DNA of 64,000 nucleotides from Paenibacillus nasutitermitis. Its GTDB lineage: Bacteria; Bacillota; Bacilli; Paenibacillales; Paenibacillaceae. This document shows, one piece after another, positions 9,382 through 17,026 of this stretch (positions are counted from its first letter, which is position 1; every line of letters starts with the position of its first letter). The notes under the pieces were generated by a model. The model saw only the letters and a list, made by a program, of their open reading frames with translations, was not told the origin of the DNA and ran no database searches. The stretch spans positions 186,001 through 250,000 of the forward strand of contig NZ_BMHP01000002.1 of assembly GCF_014641075.1 (NCBI RefSeq), read 5' to 3'. The position numbers were made by a program, and so were the translations under genes.

Positions 9382-9963
9382 ATGAGAAATATAGAGAATA
9401 TTGTAGCCTTCAACGATAAATTTGTAGAGAATCGTGATTATGAGCAGTATTTGACCGATCGCTTCCCAGATAAACGGATGGTTATCGTCACTTGCATGGA
9501 TGCACGCTTGACCGAATTACTGCCCAAAGCGCTCAATCTTCGCAATGGAGATGCCAAAATCATCAAAAACGCCGGCGGAATTGTCACGCAGCCTTTTGGC
9601 AATATCATGCGGAGCATCCTGATCGCCGTCTATGAGCTTGGTGCCGATGAAGTGCTGGTAATCGGTCATCATGAGTGCGGCATGACGGGACTTGATCCGG
9701 AGAATGTGATCCAGCACATGACGGCAAGCGGCGTCAAAGATGATACGATCAATACGTTGCTGCATTCCGGCATGGATCTGAAGCGGTGGCTCACCGGCTT
9801 CGATAACGTGCATGACAGTGTGCTCAAGAGTGTCAGCATCATTCGCAATCACCCCCTGCTTCCGCCCGGAACGCCGGTCCACGGCCTGATTATTCACCCT
9901 GGCACCGGCAAGCTTGATCTTCTGACCAATGGCTATGACGCCAATCCTGCACATCCTGCCTGA
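9382..9963 (+). CDS. Beta-class carbonic anhydrase
   Basis: The 193-residue protein interconverts CO2 and bicarbonate. The beta-class zinc site is visible: Cys38 in TCMDAR with the Asp40/Arg42 dyad, then His96 and Cys99 in GHHECGM. NAGG at 63-66 and a C-terminal VHGLIIHPGTGKL strand also fit. The size and compact C-terminus resemble YtiB-type enzymes of Bacillus. It is likely cytoplasmic. It follows the HesB-like gene closely and is closed by a bidirectional terminator. Confidence 0.93.
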   Translation: MRNIENIVAFNDKFVENRDYEQYLTDRFPDKRMVIVTCMDARLTELLPKALNLRNGDAKIIKNAGGIVTQPFGNIMRSILIAVYELGADEVLVIGHHECGMTGLDPENVIQHMTASGVKDDTINTLLHSGMDLKRWLTGFDNVHDSVLKSVSIIRNHPLLPPGTPVHGLIIHPGTGKLDLLTNGYDANPAHPA

Positions 9964-9985
9964 TTGACATTCTATTCCATAACAA

Positions 9986-10026
9986 AAAGTGTGCCGCCTT
10001 CAGCAATAAGGACTGCACACTTTTTT
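9986..10026. terminator. Bidirectional terminator between carbonic anhydrase and DUF309 gene
   Basis: AAAGTGTGC and GCACACTTT pair around a 20-base loop, with a run of six T on the plus strand and A-rich flank on the other. It sits between convergent genes and can serve both. Confidence 0.8.
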
Positions 10027-10039
10027 GTATTTATTGATA

Positions 10040-10585
10040 TCAGGAGGGACCACCGGATCCCGCTCCGCCACTCTTTCTGACTGCAATGGCAGCTGCTCGT
10101 GCTTCTATAACATCGCTTCGGTCGCGAAGCTTATGCCTGTGCAGAAGCTCTTCATCATGCGGGCTCTTTGCCCCCCAAATAATATTGCGCGAACTGCAAT
10201 GCTGCATGCATCTATCGAGGAGCCTCTGATCTAAAATAGGCAGAATTATGTCGCGGAATGATGCACCTTGTTCCAATTCGGACAATTTTGCCTCCACGAT
10301 GCGCATCAGCCCGTCTCCGTTAAGACCCAGCTGCTCCAGCCGCTCAGGCAGCAGTCTTTCCAACGATTTCCTGAACATTTTGACTGCGCCCTGCGAATTG
10401 CCCCGGCGGTAATGATAAGAAGCTACGGCGATTTGAATCAGTCCAACCCAAGTGTCCGCCAATGCATCTCCGGGATGGCTTTTCCAATAGTCCTCCAACA
10501 GCTCATGGCATTCAAAATAATCGCGCGTTCCGTTAAATTCCACCAAAAAAGTGACGTAAGTCTCCGGATAATTGAACGTTTCCAT
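10040..10585 (-). CDS. DUF309 family protein
   Basis: The 181-residue product contains FNGTRDYFECHELLEDYWK near residue 18 and VGLIQIAVASYHYRRGNSQGA after it. These are the two conserved helices of DUF309 proteins (YpuF-like), which form a small helical bundle of unknown function. The Glu/His residues in the first motif suggest a polar or metal-binding pocket, but no activity is established. The ATG at 10585 follows a GGGGGG stretch; a 16-residue upstream extension is open but less likely. The Gly/Ser-rich C-terminus (SGGAGSGGPS) is unusual. Confidence 0.8.
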   Translation of the reverse strand: METFNYPETYVTFLVEFNGTRDYFECHELLEDYWKSHPGDALADTWVGLIQIAVASYHYRRGNSQGAVKMFRKSLERLLPERLEQLGLNGDGLMRIVEAKLSELEQGASFRDIILPILDQRLLDRCMQHCSSRNIIWGAKSPHDEELLHRHKLRDRSDVIEARAAAIAVRKSGGAGSGGPS

Positions 10586-10708
10586 TGTTATCCCCCCAGG
10601 TTCCGTCGTCTCTTGAATTAAAATTGAAACCATTGATCATATTAGACGTAAATGTAGAGAAAGGCAATGATCCAACTCATCGCCTAAATATCAGGAGGAG
10701 AATCGCAA

Positions 10709-11146
10709 ATGAAAAAAAGTATTTTGGCACTCATGGCATTTACGCTTTTCTTTGTGGTCAGCGTGGGCTCAGTCGATGCCAGAAGAGGCGGGGGCGGCTT
10801 CAAGTCTCCTAAACAGAGCTACACCCAAACACCGTCCAAAAAGGCAGATAGCGGCGTCAACAAGTCGACATCCGGCACCAACGGGGCGGCAAAGTCGGGG
10901 ACAGCCGCAACAGCTAACCGTGGATTTTTCAGCGGCGGAAGCTTGATGAAAGGTCTTATGATCGGTGGACTTGCAGGCATGTTGTTCGGCGGAATGTTTG
11001 GCGGAATGGGATTCTTGGGGGATTTTCTTGGCTTGGCAGTTAATGTACTGGCCCTATATATTCTTTTTGTGGCCATTCGCGGTATAATCCAATACTTCCG
11101 CAACCGGCGCAAGCCTACAAATCCGGATAATCGCGGATCCTATTAA
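10709..11146 (+). CDS. Secreted or membrane Gly-rich protein with signal peptide
   Basis: A 145-residue protein with a signal peptide (MKKSILALMAFTLFF, Ala cleavage near residue 24). A basic Gly/Ser/Lys-rich segment RRGGGGFKSPKQSYTQTPSK follows, then a Gly-zipper hydrophobic hairpin (GLMIGGLAGMLFGGMFGGMG), a second membrane segment and a basic tail. The layout resembles the N-terminal part of Tim44-like bacterial membrane proteins. AGGAGGAG precedes the ATG. The next gene starts 3 bp after this stop, so the two are surely cotranslated. Function unknown. Confidence 0.8.
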   Translation: MKKSILALMAFTLFFVVSVGSVDARRGGGGFKSPKQSYTQTPSKKADSGVNKSTSGTNGAAKSGTAATANRGFFSGGSLMKGLMIGGLAGMLFGGMFGGMGFLGDFLGLAVNVLALYILFVAIRGIIQYFRNRRKPTNPDNRGSY

Positions 11147-11148
11147 TA

Positions 11149-11427
11149 ATGAGAATCTACACAGACGAGATCATTAACGCAGTCTGTCTGAATATGGCGG
11201 AGCGCAGAGGCGTTCCCCCGACCGCCGTTGAAGTCCAGCTTTCCTGGGACGAGCAGTATGGTTATACGGCTGAAGTCTGGGTGCAAGGGCGCAGCCAGTA
11301 TCTGGTGGAAGCCAACCTGCTTGAAGCTATAGAGCAATACATGCTCAAGCATTACCAGCGGCGAGTATTCCGCTCCCAGATCAAGCTCGATTTCGATGAG
11401 GACTTCTGGGCGGATATAGAGGATTGA
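11149..11427 (+). CDS. DUF2653 (YxcD-like) small protein
   Basis: The 92-residue acidic cytoplasmic protein starts MRIYTDEIINAVCLNMAERR and has VEVQLSWDEQYGYTAEVWV in the middle, ending with FDEDFWADIED. This fits the small YxcD/DUF2653 family known from Bacillus, which has no assigned function. It begins immediately after the secreted Gly-rich gene, with a ribosome binding site weak or overlapping the preceding end, so it depends on translational coupling. Confidence 0.75.
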   Translation: MRIYTDEIINAVCLNMAERRGVPPTAVEVQLSWDEQYGYTAEVWVQGRSQYLVEANLLEAIEQYMLKHYQRRVFRSQIKLDFDEDFWADIED

Positions 11428-11451
11428 TATTTTGGGATCGGTATGAGGATG

Positions 11452-11493
11452 AAGAGCGGATAAGGAGGTTTCCCTCCCTGTCCGCTCTTTTTT
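11452..11493 (+). terminator. Terminator after the Gly-rich / YxcD-like pair
   Basis: AAGAGCGGA and TCCGCTCTT form a 9-bp stem, with an inner GGAGG/CCTCC arm, followed by a T run. Confidence 0.9.
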
Positions 11494-11610
11494 GTCATGC
11501 CATTCTACTGCATGCCTATGTAAATAAAGGAAGAACGCATTTCTGCCGAAACTCCCCCTCCCTCCTGGCGTCTAATACACGAGATTAAGAGAGGAGCTGG
11601 GTTTGGATCT

Positions 11611-13524
11611 ATGCGTCAACTTTGGAAACTGCCCATTGTCATCGCAATGATTTTGCAGGCTGTATACGGGGCTGCCGCGGCATCTGCCAGAAGCGAAGAT
11701 CTGTCGACACCCTACCGCGTCTATCAGAATGACCAGATGGTCATGGAATTTGCATCCGAAGCGAAAGCGGTCGCTTTTGCAAAAAAATATGCATATAGCC
11801 ATGTGGAGTTCATCACCAGCCGCAAATGGATCTGGGATAACCTTCCGAAATATAAGGTCTATGAGAACGGATATTCGACGGCAAGCCGGGAATTCCGGAC
11901 TTTGGCCGAAGCCAAAGCCTTTGCCGCTAAGCTGCGTTTCCCGCAAATTCGAAGCCTTGAGCTTCCCGGGTGGCTATCCGGCGTTTATCCCCGATATCAA
12001 ATGTTTCAGGGAGATAAATCCTTGCCGGACTGGATTTATGCTACTCTGAACGAAGCCAAGCAAGCCGCCAAAGCTTACAGCAATATACATATCATCGAGC
12101 TCGCATCCAACCAGTGGATATGGGACAATTTGAGCGCCAAACAAAAACAGACTCAGCGCGAGGCTGCAGCCATTTACGATATTACGCTCAAAGGAAGCTC
12201 CGTCAGCGGAAAGCGATATTCCTTCCTGCTGGATGCGGTAAGAGCAGCTGCCAAACAGCCCGGAAGCCAGGTGGTTAATACCGCAACAGGACAAGTTGTA
12301 TACACGACAATCAAACCCTTTACCGTCACCCAAAACGGCCGTGCAGTTCAAACATTCAGCGGGCTTGGCGGTGCGCTGGTTTATGCAAAAACGCTTTCCG
12401 GTGCAGCGATTGTGAAAGACGGGCAGGAATGGTGGACCAATCTTCCTTATTTAAGCGTGAAACAGGGGGATCGGCTGCTGTCTTATTTCCATACAAGACA
12501 AAAAGCGGTTGCTTACGCCAGGAGCTACAAAAATGCCTCTGTTTCCACCGCGGACGGCCGTATGATCTGGAAGAACCGGAGCCAGCTGGTCTACTTGGCC
12601 TGGAATGGAACTTCACACACAGACACCGTTCACGCGCAGGTCCAAAATACGCTGGGACTCGATATTGCCTCCCCTTCGTGGTTCGAGCTTGCCGATGCCG
12701 AAGGAACGCTGACGGATTATTCGGACCCTTCGCTGGCAGCTTCGATGAACCAATCGGGCTTGAAAATGACTCCACTGGTTCATAACCAGTTCGATGCCAA
12801 AATGACCAGCGCTTTTCTGCGCAATCCAGGCGCACAGTCAAAATTTATCAATTCTCTTATCAACCGCCTGGCCTGGCTGAAGGCAGCAGGCGTTAATCTG
12901 GATTTCGAGGGTCTGGCTGGAGGCGACCGTGCCCTTTATACGGCATTTGTCCGCGACCTCACGGCGGCGGCGCATCAAAAGGGATTAACTGTCTCCATCG
13001 ATCTGCCGCGCGGCGATACCGCTTGGAACACCAAAACAGCTTACGACCACAAAGCGCTCGCCGATATCGTCGATATGATCATGATCATGGCTTATGACCA
13101 GCACTGGGCGGGCAGCGATCAAGCCGGTTCTGTCGCGGAGCTGACCTGGGCCGAAGAAGGCGTCAGACAGTTTCTTGAATACGGCATTCCCCGCGACAAG
13201 CTAATGTTGGGCATCCCCTTCTACGTGCGCGAATGGAGGCTCAATCCTGCGGGCCAGCTGATTGACAGCCGGGCTATCCCCATGAATGAAATTGCTGGGC
13301 TCGTGCAGCAGCGCGGCGCAATCGGCACATACGATCCTGATGCCGGGCAGACCCGTTACATGTATATAAAAGACAGTTATACCCATGTGTTTTGGGCGGA
13401 AACTTCTGAAACCATTATGGCGCGCGTCGACATTGCGCATAAATACGGCCTGGCTGGAGTTGCTGCTTGGCGGCTGGGTTATGAAAGCTCCGGTCTGTGG
13501 ACCCTACTGCTACAGCAGAAATAA
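11611..13524 (+). CDS. Secreted GH18-type glycoside hydrolase with N-terminal repeats
   Basis: The 637-residue protein has a signal peptide (to about residue 25, AAAASA). Four to five degenerate repeats of about 70 residues follow, each ending in a W-x-W-D-N type motif (RKWIWDNLPKYKVYENG, SNQWIWDNL, QEWWTNLPYLSV, RMIWKNRSQL). A GH18 TIM barrel occupies about residues 325-635. The catalytic strand reads GVNLDFEG, so Asp431 and Glu433 keep the last Asp and the acid Glu of DxxDxDxE while the first two Asp are lost. The later strand IMIMAYDQHW and the end AAWRLGYES are typical. The domain resembles spore or peptidoglycan-acting YaaH/YdhD-like members, so N-acetylglucosaminidase activity on cell wall is plausible. 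Confidence 0.88.
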   Translation: MRQLWKLPIVIAMILQAVYGAAAASARSEDLSTPYRVYQNDQMVMEFASEAKAVAFAKKYAYSHVEFITSRKWIWDNLPKYKVYENGYSTASREFRTLAEAKAFAAKLRFPQIRSLELPGWLSGVYPRYQMFQGDKSLPDWIYATLNEAKQAAKAYSNIHIIELASNQWIWDNLSAKQKQTQREAAAIYDITLKGSSVSGKRYSFLLDAVRAAAKQPGSQVVNTATGQVVYTTIKPFTVTQNGRAVQTFSGLGGALVYAKTLSGAAIVKDGQEWWTNLPYLSVKQGDRLLSYFHTRQKAVAYARSYKNASVSTADGRMIWKNRSQLVYLAWNGTSHTDTVHAQVQNTLGLDIASPSWFELADAEGTLTDYSDPSLAASMNQSGLKMTPLVHNQFDAKMTSAFLRNPGAQSKFINSLINRLAWLKAAGVNLDFEGLAGGDRALYTAFVRDLTAAAHQKGLTVSIDLPRGDTAWNTKTAYDHKALADIVDMIMIMAYDQHWAGSDQAGSVAELTWAEEGVRQFLEYGIPRDKLMLGIPFYVREWRLNPAGQLIDSRAIPMNEIAGLVQQRGAIGTYDPDAGQTRYMYIKDSYTHVFWAETSETIMARVDIAHKYGLAGVAAWRLGYESSGLWTLLLQQK

Positions 13525-13624
13525 GCACTGGTTCTCTGATATTGGAATAATCTGCGTCTGGTATGGTATAGTGGGAAGGAATGGTTGTCTGACATGCAAA
13601 TCAGTTTAAGGAGGAGAACAACAT

Positions 13625-13966
13625 ATGCCGCAATACAATGAAATAACAACAATCGAAGAATGGAATTCCGCTCTGGAGGGTTCCTCCAATCGCCCGCTGG
13701 TAGTCTTCAAGCACAGTACAACCTGCCCGGTCAGCTCGAACGCGTATGAGGAATTCAATAAATATCTGGAAAATAACCCCGAAACGAATGCGGATTATGT
13801 CCTCGTAAAGGTCATTGAGTCGCGCCCGGTTTCCAACCAGATAGCCGAAGATGTATCCGTTAAACATGAGTCTCCTCAAATTATTATGATTAAAAATAAA
13901 GAGAAATATTGGAGCGCGACTCACTGGGCGATAACCGAAGCCCATATGCGTGCCGTCATGGATTAA
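13625..13966 (+). CDS. ytxJ: Bacillithiol system redox-active protein YtxJ
   Basis: A 113-residue thioredoxin-fold protein. FKHSTTCPVSSNAYEEF puts a single active-site Cys (Cys34) in the T-C-P-[IV]-S context that defines YtxJ. The later SPQIIMIKN-x6-S-A-T-H segment fits the cis-Pro loop. The family is a monothiol bacilliredoxin-like reductant acting on bacillithiolated proteins in the cytoplasm. GGAGGAG lies upstream of the ATG. Monocistronic. Confidence 0.9.
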   Translation: MPQYNEITTIEEWNSALEGSSNRPLVVFKHSTTCPVSSNAYEEFNKYLENNPETNADYVLVKVIESRPVSNQIAEDVSVKHESPQIIMIKNKEKYWSATHWAITEAHMRAVMD

Positions 13967-14058
13967 CACTGGACAAGATAAGCGGCTTGCCATTTCGCCC
14001 TCTTCACATTGACCCGGCGTTACAGCATGAAATATTTGATCTATGTGAATGAACAATC

Positions 14059-14112
14059 GAACAGCCTGTCTTCAAATCGTCTTTAGACGTAGAGAAGCAA
14101 GGCTGTTCTTTC
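14059..14112 (+). terminator. Terminator downstream of ytxJ
   Basis: GAACAGCCT and AGGCTGTTC form the outer stem, CGTC-ttta-GACG an inner hairpin, and TTTCT follows. Confidence 0.65.
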
Positions 14113-14214
14113 TGCTGGGTTACCGATATGATTCATAAAGTAAATAGAACAACAAATAGAAAAACTCATGTCAATGGACATAAGTTTTGATCATGGGTAT
14201 GGAGGTGAACCCTG

Positions 14215-14517
14215 GTGGCCTTGGATTGTTACTTTAAGGACAGATCGGGACACGTAGTTTATCATTATCCGATCAATGATTCCTTACACAAAAGTATTTT
14301 CAGCAGGAATTTTCAAGCGGCTGACTATCCTGTATTTGCTGGACTCAAAGATTATTATAAGGACCATTTCATTTCAATGCATGATATTCCCATCCTGATA
14401 ACAGAATTACAGAAATTAAAACCTAGGATGCCTGAACAAATACAACATCATATAGCTGAATTCCTGGAACTGCTATGTGACGCACGAATTCACAAAATCG
14501 AATGCTTCTGCGATTAA
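14215..14517 (+). CDS. Hypothetical 100-residue protein
   Basis: I do not recognise this protein. It is soluble and rich in His, Tyr and acidic residues (CYFKDRSGHVVYHYPI near the start, KDYYKDHFISMHDIPILI in the middle), ending in Cys-Phe-Cys-Asp. The start is a GTG with GGAGGTGA placed about 9 bases upstream; no ATG is available nearby. It has no close neighbours on its strand and a lower GC content than the flanking genes. The size and composition would suit an orphan immunity-type or stress protein, but that is only a guess. Confidence 0.6.
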   Translation: MALDCYFKDRSGHVVYHYPINDSLHKSIFSRNFQAADYPVFAGLKDYYKDHFISMHDIPILITELQKLKPRMPEQIQHHIAEFLELLCDARIHKIECFCD

Positions 14518-14573
14518 AGACTCAGAAGCGCAGCGGTGAGGGAACCTCTTCGTCGTGGTTCCCTCGCCTGATT

Positions 14574-15221
14574 CTAACCGACAATTCTGAAGTTAAAATC
14601 CGGGTGGCCGAAAGCTCCATACACCCTGGAGGACAGAAGCAGGAGATGTTCGGTGCCACGCGCCGAAGAAATGTCGCCCAGATCGATGATGCTTTGCCAA
14701 CCCAACCATTCCTTCAAATAACCGATGACTTCTTTCTTCGCGTCCGCATCATTCCCGCTGATGAACAAATCATGCTGGCCGTCCGCCAGGCTGAGCGGAT
14801 TCACCATTAAAGCGGATGTTACCGTATTCAGCGTTTTCATAACCTTCGTATCCGGGAAGGCCCGTTGAATTTGCTCCCCTAATGAATCGGAGTTGGCCAC
14901 GGACAGACGAAGCTCACCATTTGAAAAATCAAGCGGCAGCGCGAGATCGATCAATATTTTCCCCGCAAGAGATTGGCTGCCTGCTTCCCGTAACGCTTCC
15001 AGAGATACAGTTCCCGGCGTCGCATTGATTACGATTTCGCCATGTGCCGCAGCTTCTTGAATGGAACCGACGCTTGCAAGTTCATTCTGCCCAAAGGTTT
15101 CAAGCCACGACACCAGCTTAGATGGCGTTCTTGCGCCCAGCATGACATCATGCCCTCGCTTGATCAGTGCAAGTCCCAACGTTTGCCCTACATTACCCGA
15201 CCCAATAAATCCGATTTTCAT
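14574..15221 (-). CDS. NADPH-dependent F420-reductase-like NAD(P)-binding oxidoreductase
   Basis: The 215-residue product opens with a Rossmann fingerprint, KIGFIGSGNVGQTLGLAL, and then GHDVMLGARTPSKL, where the Arg after the second strand suggests NADP preference. INATPGTVSLEALRE and VMKTLNTVTSALMVNP are typical of the F420:NADP oxidoreductase-like family common in Firmicutes, which do not make F420. The substrate is therefore unknown. The gene is transcribed divergently from a TetR regulator, and a palindromic operator overlaps its promoter region, so it is the probable target of that repressor. An in-frame GTG at 15227 is an alternative start. Confidence 0.85.
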   Translation of the reverse strand: MKIGFIGSGNVGQTLGLALIKRGHDVMLGARTPSKLVSWLETFGQNELASVGSIQEAAAHGEIVINATPGTVSLEALREAGSQSLAGKILIDLALPLDFSNGELRLSVANSDSLGEQIQRAFPDTKVMKTLNTVTSALMVNPLSLADGQHDLFISGNDADAKKEVIGYLKEWLGWQSIIDLGDISSARGTEHLLLLSSRVYGAFGHPDFNFRIVG

Positions 15222-15242
15222 AAACACTCTGCCTCCTCAAAT

Positions 15243-15262
15243 TATACATACAGGTCTGTATA
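15243..15262. promoter_or_regulatory. TetR-type operator, copy 1
   Basis: TATACATACAGGTCTGTATA contains the perfect palindrome ATACAG-GT-CTGTAT. It lies over the region where the reductase promoter must be (TATAAT on the minus strand at 15246-15241). An almost identical copy lies 39 bp away. Confidence 0.75.
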
Positions 15263-15274
15263 CTTTTGCTTACA

Positions 15275-15303
15275 TTGACAGTATACATACCGATCTGTAT
15301 AAT
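15275..15303 (+). promoter_or_regulatory. Sigma-A promoter of tetR-type gene with operator copy 2 in the spacer
   Basis: TTGACA (15275-15280), a 17-bp spacer and TATAAT (15298-15303) form an ideal promoter for the regulator gene starting at 15327. The second operator copy TATACATACCGATCTGTATA (15282-15301) fills the spacer and overlaps the -10 box. Binding there would block the polymerase, which predicts tight autorepression. Confidence 0.85.
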
Positions 15304-15326
15304 GTCAATCATATGAGGTGACGAAT

Positions 15327-15908
15327 ATGAACAAAACCAGTGACAAGAAATCCGCTGCACGCGAGCAGCTGCTCAATACGGCAAGCCAGCTCTTCTTCTC
15401 TAATGGATTCCATTCCATCGGTGTGGATCGGATTGCTTCCGAATCAGGCGTTACGAAGATGACCATGTACAAGCACTTTCCTTCCAAAGACCATTTAATC
15501 GTTGAGATTCTGGAACGTTCTAGTGAAATGTATTGGGAATGGTTCGAGAGCGCCATACAAGGAATTACCGAACCGGAACAGCAGCTGGAGGCTCTTTTCA
15601 AATCCATTTTCGGCCAGCATTCCTTGTCCCCGCAATCGAGTTTTTGTCTCTATCAGGCTGTAGCCGTCGAATACCCCTCCCCTGACCATATGGTGAACCA
15701 GGCAGCAAGCCGTCATAAAAAATCGGTTGTGAGCCGTTTGGAGGTCATCTGCGAACAAGCGCGGTTGTTATCGCCTGTCTCCCTTGCCCGGCAGCTGTTT
15801 GTCCTGATGGAAGGCTTTTGCATGACTGCCCGGCTGATTGGAACGGACTCTCCTCCGGCAGATATTGTCCAAGCCGCCACCGTCTTAATTCAATCGCATC
15901 ACAAATAA
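15327..15908 (+). CDS. TetR/AcrR family transcriptional repressor
   Basis: The 193-residue protein has an N-terminal helix-turn-helix: AREQLLNTASQLFFSNGFHS, then IGVDRIASESGVTKMTMYKH and FPSKDHLI. The ligand domain is helical and has two Cys (near residues 107 and 129) and no clear family-specific feature. The ATG at 15327 follows AGGTGA; a GTG three codons earlier is possible. It is divergent from the F420-reductase-like gene, and two operator copies lie in the 100-bp intergenic region, so it very likely represses both itself and the reductase. The inducer is unknown. Confidence 0.92.
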   Translation: MNKTSDKKSAAREQLLNTASQLFFSNGFHSIGVDRIASESGVTKMTMYKHFPSKDHLIVEILERSSEMYWEWFESAIQGITEPEQQLEALFKSIFGQHSLSPQSSFCLYQAVAVEYPSPDHMVNQAASRHKKSVVSRLEVICEQARLLSPVSLARQLFVLMEGFCMTARLIGTDSPPADIVQAATVLIQSHHK

Positions 15909-15944
15909 GCTCTACCCTGATAAGCTGTAATTCCTAATACAAAA

Positions 15945-15993
15945 AAACGATCATCTCTCCATGTGAACATGGTGAAGATGATCGTTTCGTTTT
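15945..15993 (+). terminator. Terminator after the TetR gene
   Basis: AAACGATCATCT and AGATGATCGTTT form a 12-bp perfect stem, with CCATGTGAACATGG as an inner palindrome, then CGTTTTTG. Confidence 0.88.
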
Positions 15994-16180
15994 TGTTGCA
16001 AATTTATTCCCTCCTAGGCCTAACAGGTCGTGTTTCTTGACGCCTTATCCCTTCGTTATCTTGCTGTAACATTCGATAAAGCGTACAAACACCGCGTATA
16101 GGGGTTATACTCTTTCAGAAACAGGGTGCCCCGCTACACGCCCGAATCCGACAGCTCATATACAGGAGGAGATCAACAGC

Positions 16181-16894
16181 ATGAATGATCAAATCGCATC
16201 ATCAGTTGCTAAACTCGACTGGGTCACGCTGCAGCAATCGCTCGATGAATACGGTTATGCGAAGTTGCCACGTTTACTGAGCCCTACTGTTTGCACAGAC
16301 CTTATGGTTGGCTATGGAAATGAATTAGCTTTCCGAAATACGATTGACATGGCCCGATACCGATTCGGGATTGGGGAGTATAAATATTACGACGCCCCCC
16401 TTCCATATCCAATTCAGCAGCTGCGCGAAAGCATATACCCCGAACTATCCAAAGCCGCTAATCGCTATTTGGAGCTTTCAGGACAAACAGCCGATTATCC
16501 TGCATCGCTCGCTGCATTTGTGGAACAGTGCCAACAAAAAGGGCAAACCCGGTCTACGCCATTGATATTGAAGTACGAAGCAGGCGGTTACAATTGTTTG
16601 CATCAGGATCTGTATGGGGATATATTTTTCCCCTTTCAGGTTGTATTCGCACTTAATCAGAGGGATACGGACTACACCGGCGGCGAATTTCTGCTAATGG
16701 AACAGCGTCCGCGGGCGCAGAGCAGAGGCAGTGTGATCACGCTTGACCAGGGCGAAGGCTTGATTTTCCCGACCCGGCACCGCATCGTACCGGGGACGCG
16801 CGGATACTACCGGACTACGCTTCGGCACGGAGTAAGCACGGTAACATCCGGCACGAGATTCTCCCTGGGCATTATTTTTCATGATGCCAAATAA
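16181..16894 (+). CDS. 2-oxoglutarate/Fe(II)-dependent oxygenase
   Basis: The 237-residue protein shows the double-stranded beta-helix iron site. His141 and Asp143 are in CLHQDLYGD, and His200 with Arg211 (H-x10-R) is in FPTRHRIVPGTRGYYRTTLR. YTGGEFLL and a terminal IIFHDA strand are shared with the bacterial prolyl-4-hydroxylase-like group that includes uncharacterised relatives near DNA-repair genes. The reaction would couple 2-oxoglutarate decarboxylation to hydroxylation or demethylation of an unknown substrate. GGAGGAG precedes the ATG. Monocistronic, with a terminator shared with the convergent glycosidase gene. Confidence 0.87.
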   Translation: MNDQIASSVAKLDWVTLQQSLDEYGYAKLPRLLSPTVCTDLMVGYGNELAFRNTIDMARYRFGIGEYKYYDAPLPYPIQQLRESIYPELSKAANRYLELSGQTADYPASLAAFVEQCQQKGQTRSTPLILKYEAGGYNCLHQDLYGDIFFPFQVVFALNQRDTDYTGGEFLLMEQRPRAQSRGSVITLDQGEGLIFPTRHRIVPGTRGYYRTTLRHGVSTVTSGTRFSLGIIFHDAK

Positions 16895-16964
16895 CAATGC
16901 TTACTTACAAGCAAATGCATGCAGTCGACTCGATTTTTCAAGAGTGGCATTGGCTAAGCAATCG

Positions 16965-17007
16965 AAAAAAACCTTCAATCACACCTGTCAGGTGGAATTG
17001 AAGGTTT
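16965..17007 (-). terminator. Terminator shared by oxygenase and glycosidase genes
   Basis: AAACCTTCAATcaCACCT and AGGTGgAATTGAAGGTTT form a long stem. Six T follow on the minus strand (16970-16965), so it is mainly the terminator of the glycosidase gene. Confidence 0.88.
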
Positions 17008-17026
17008 CTGCATCCAAGGGCTTGCC

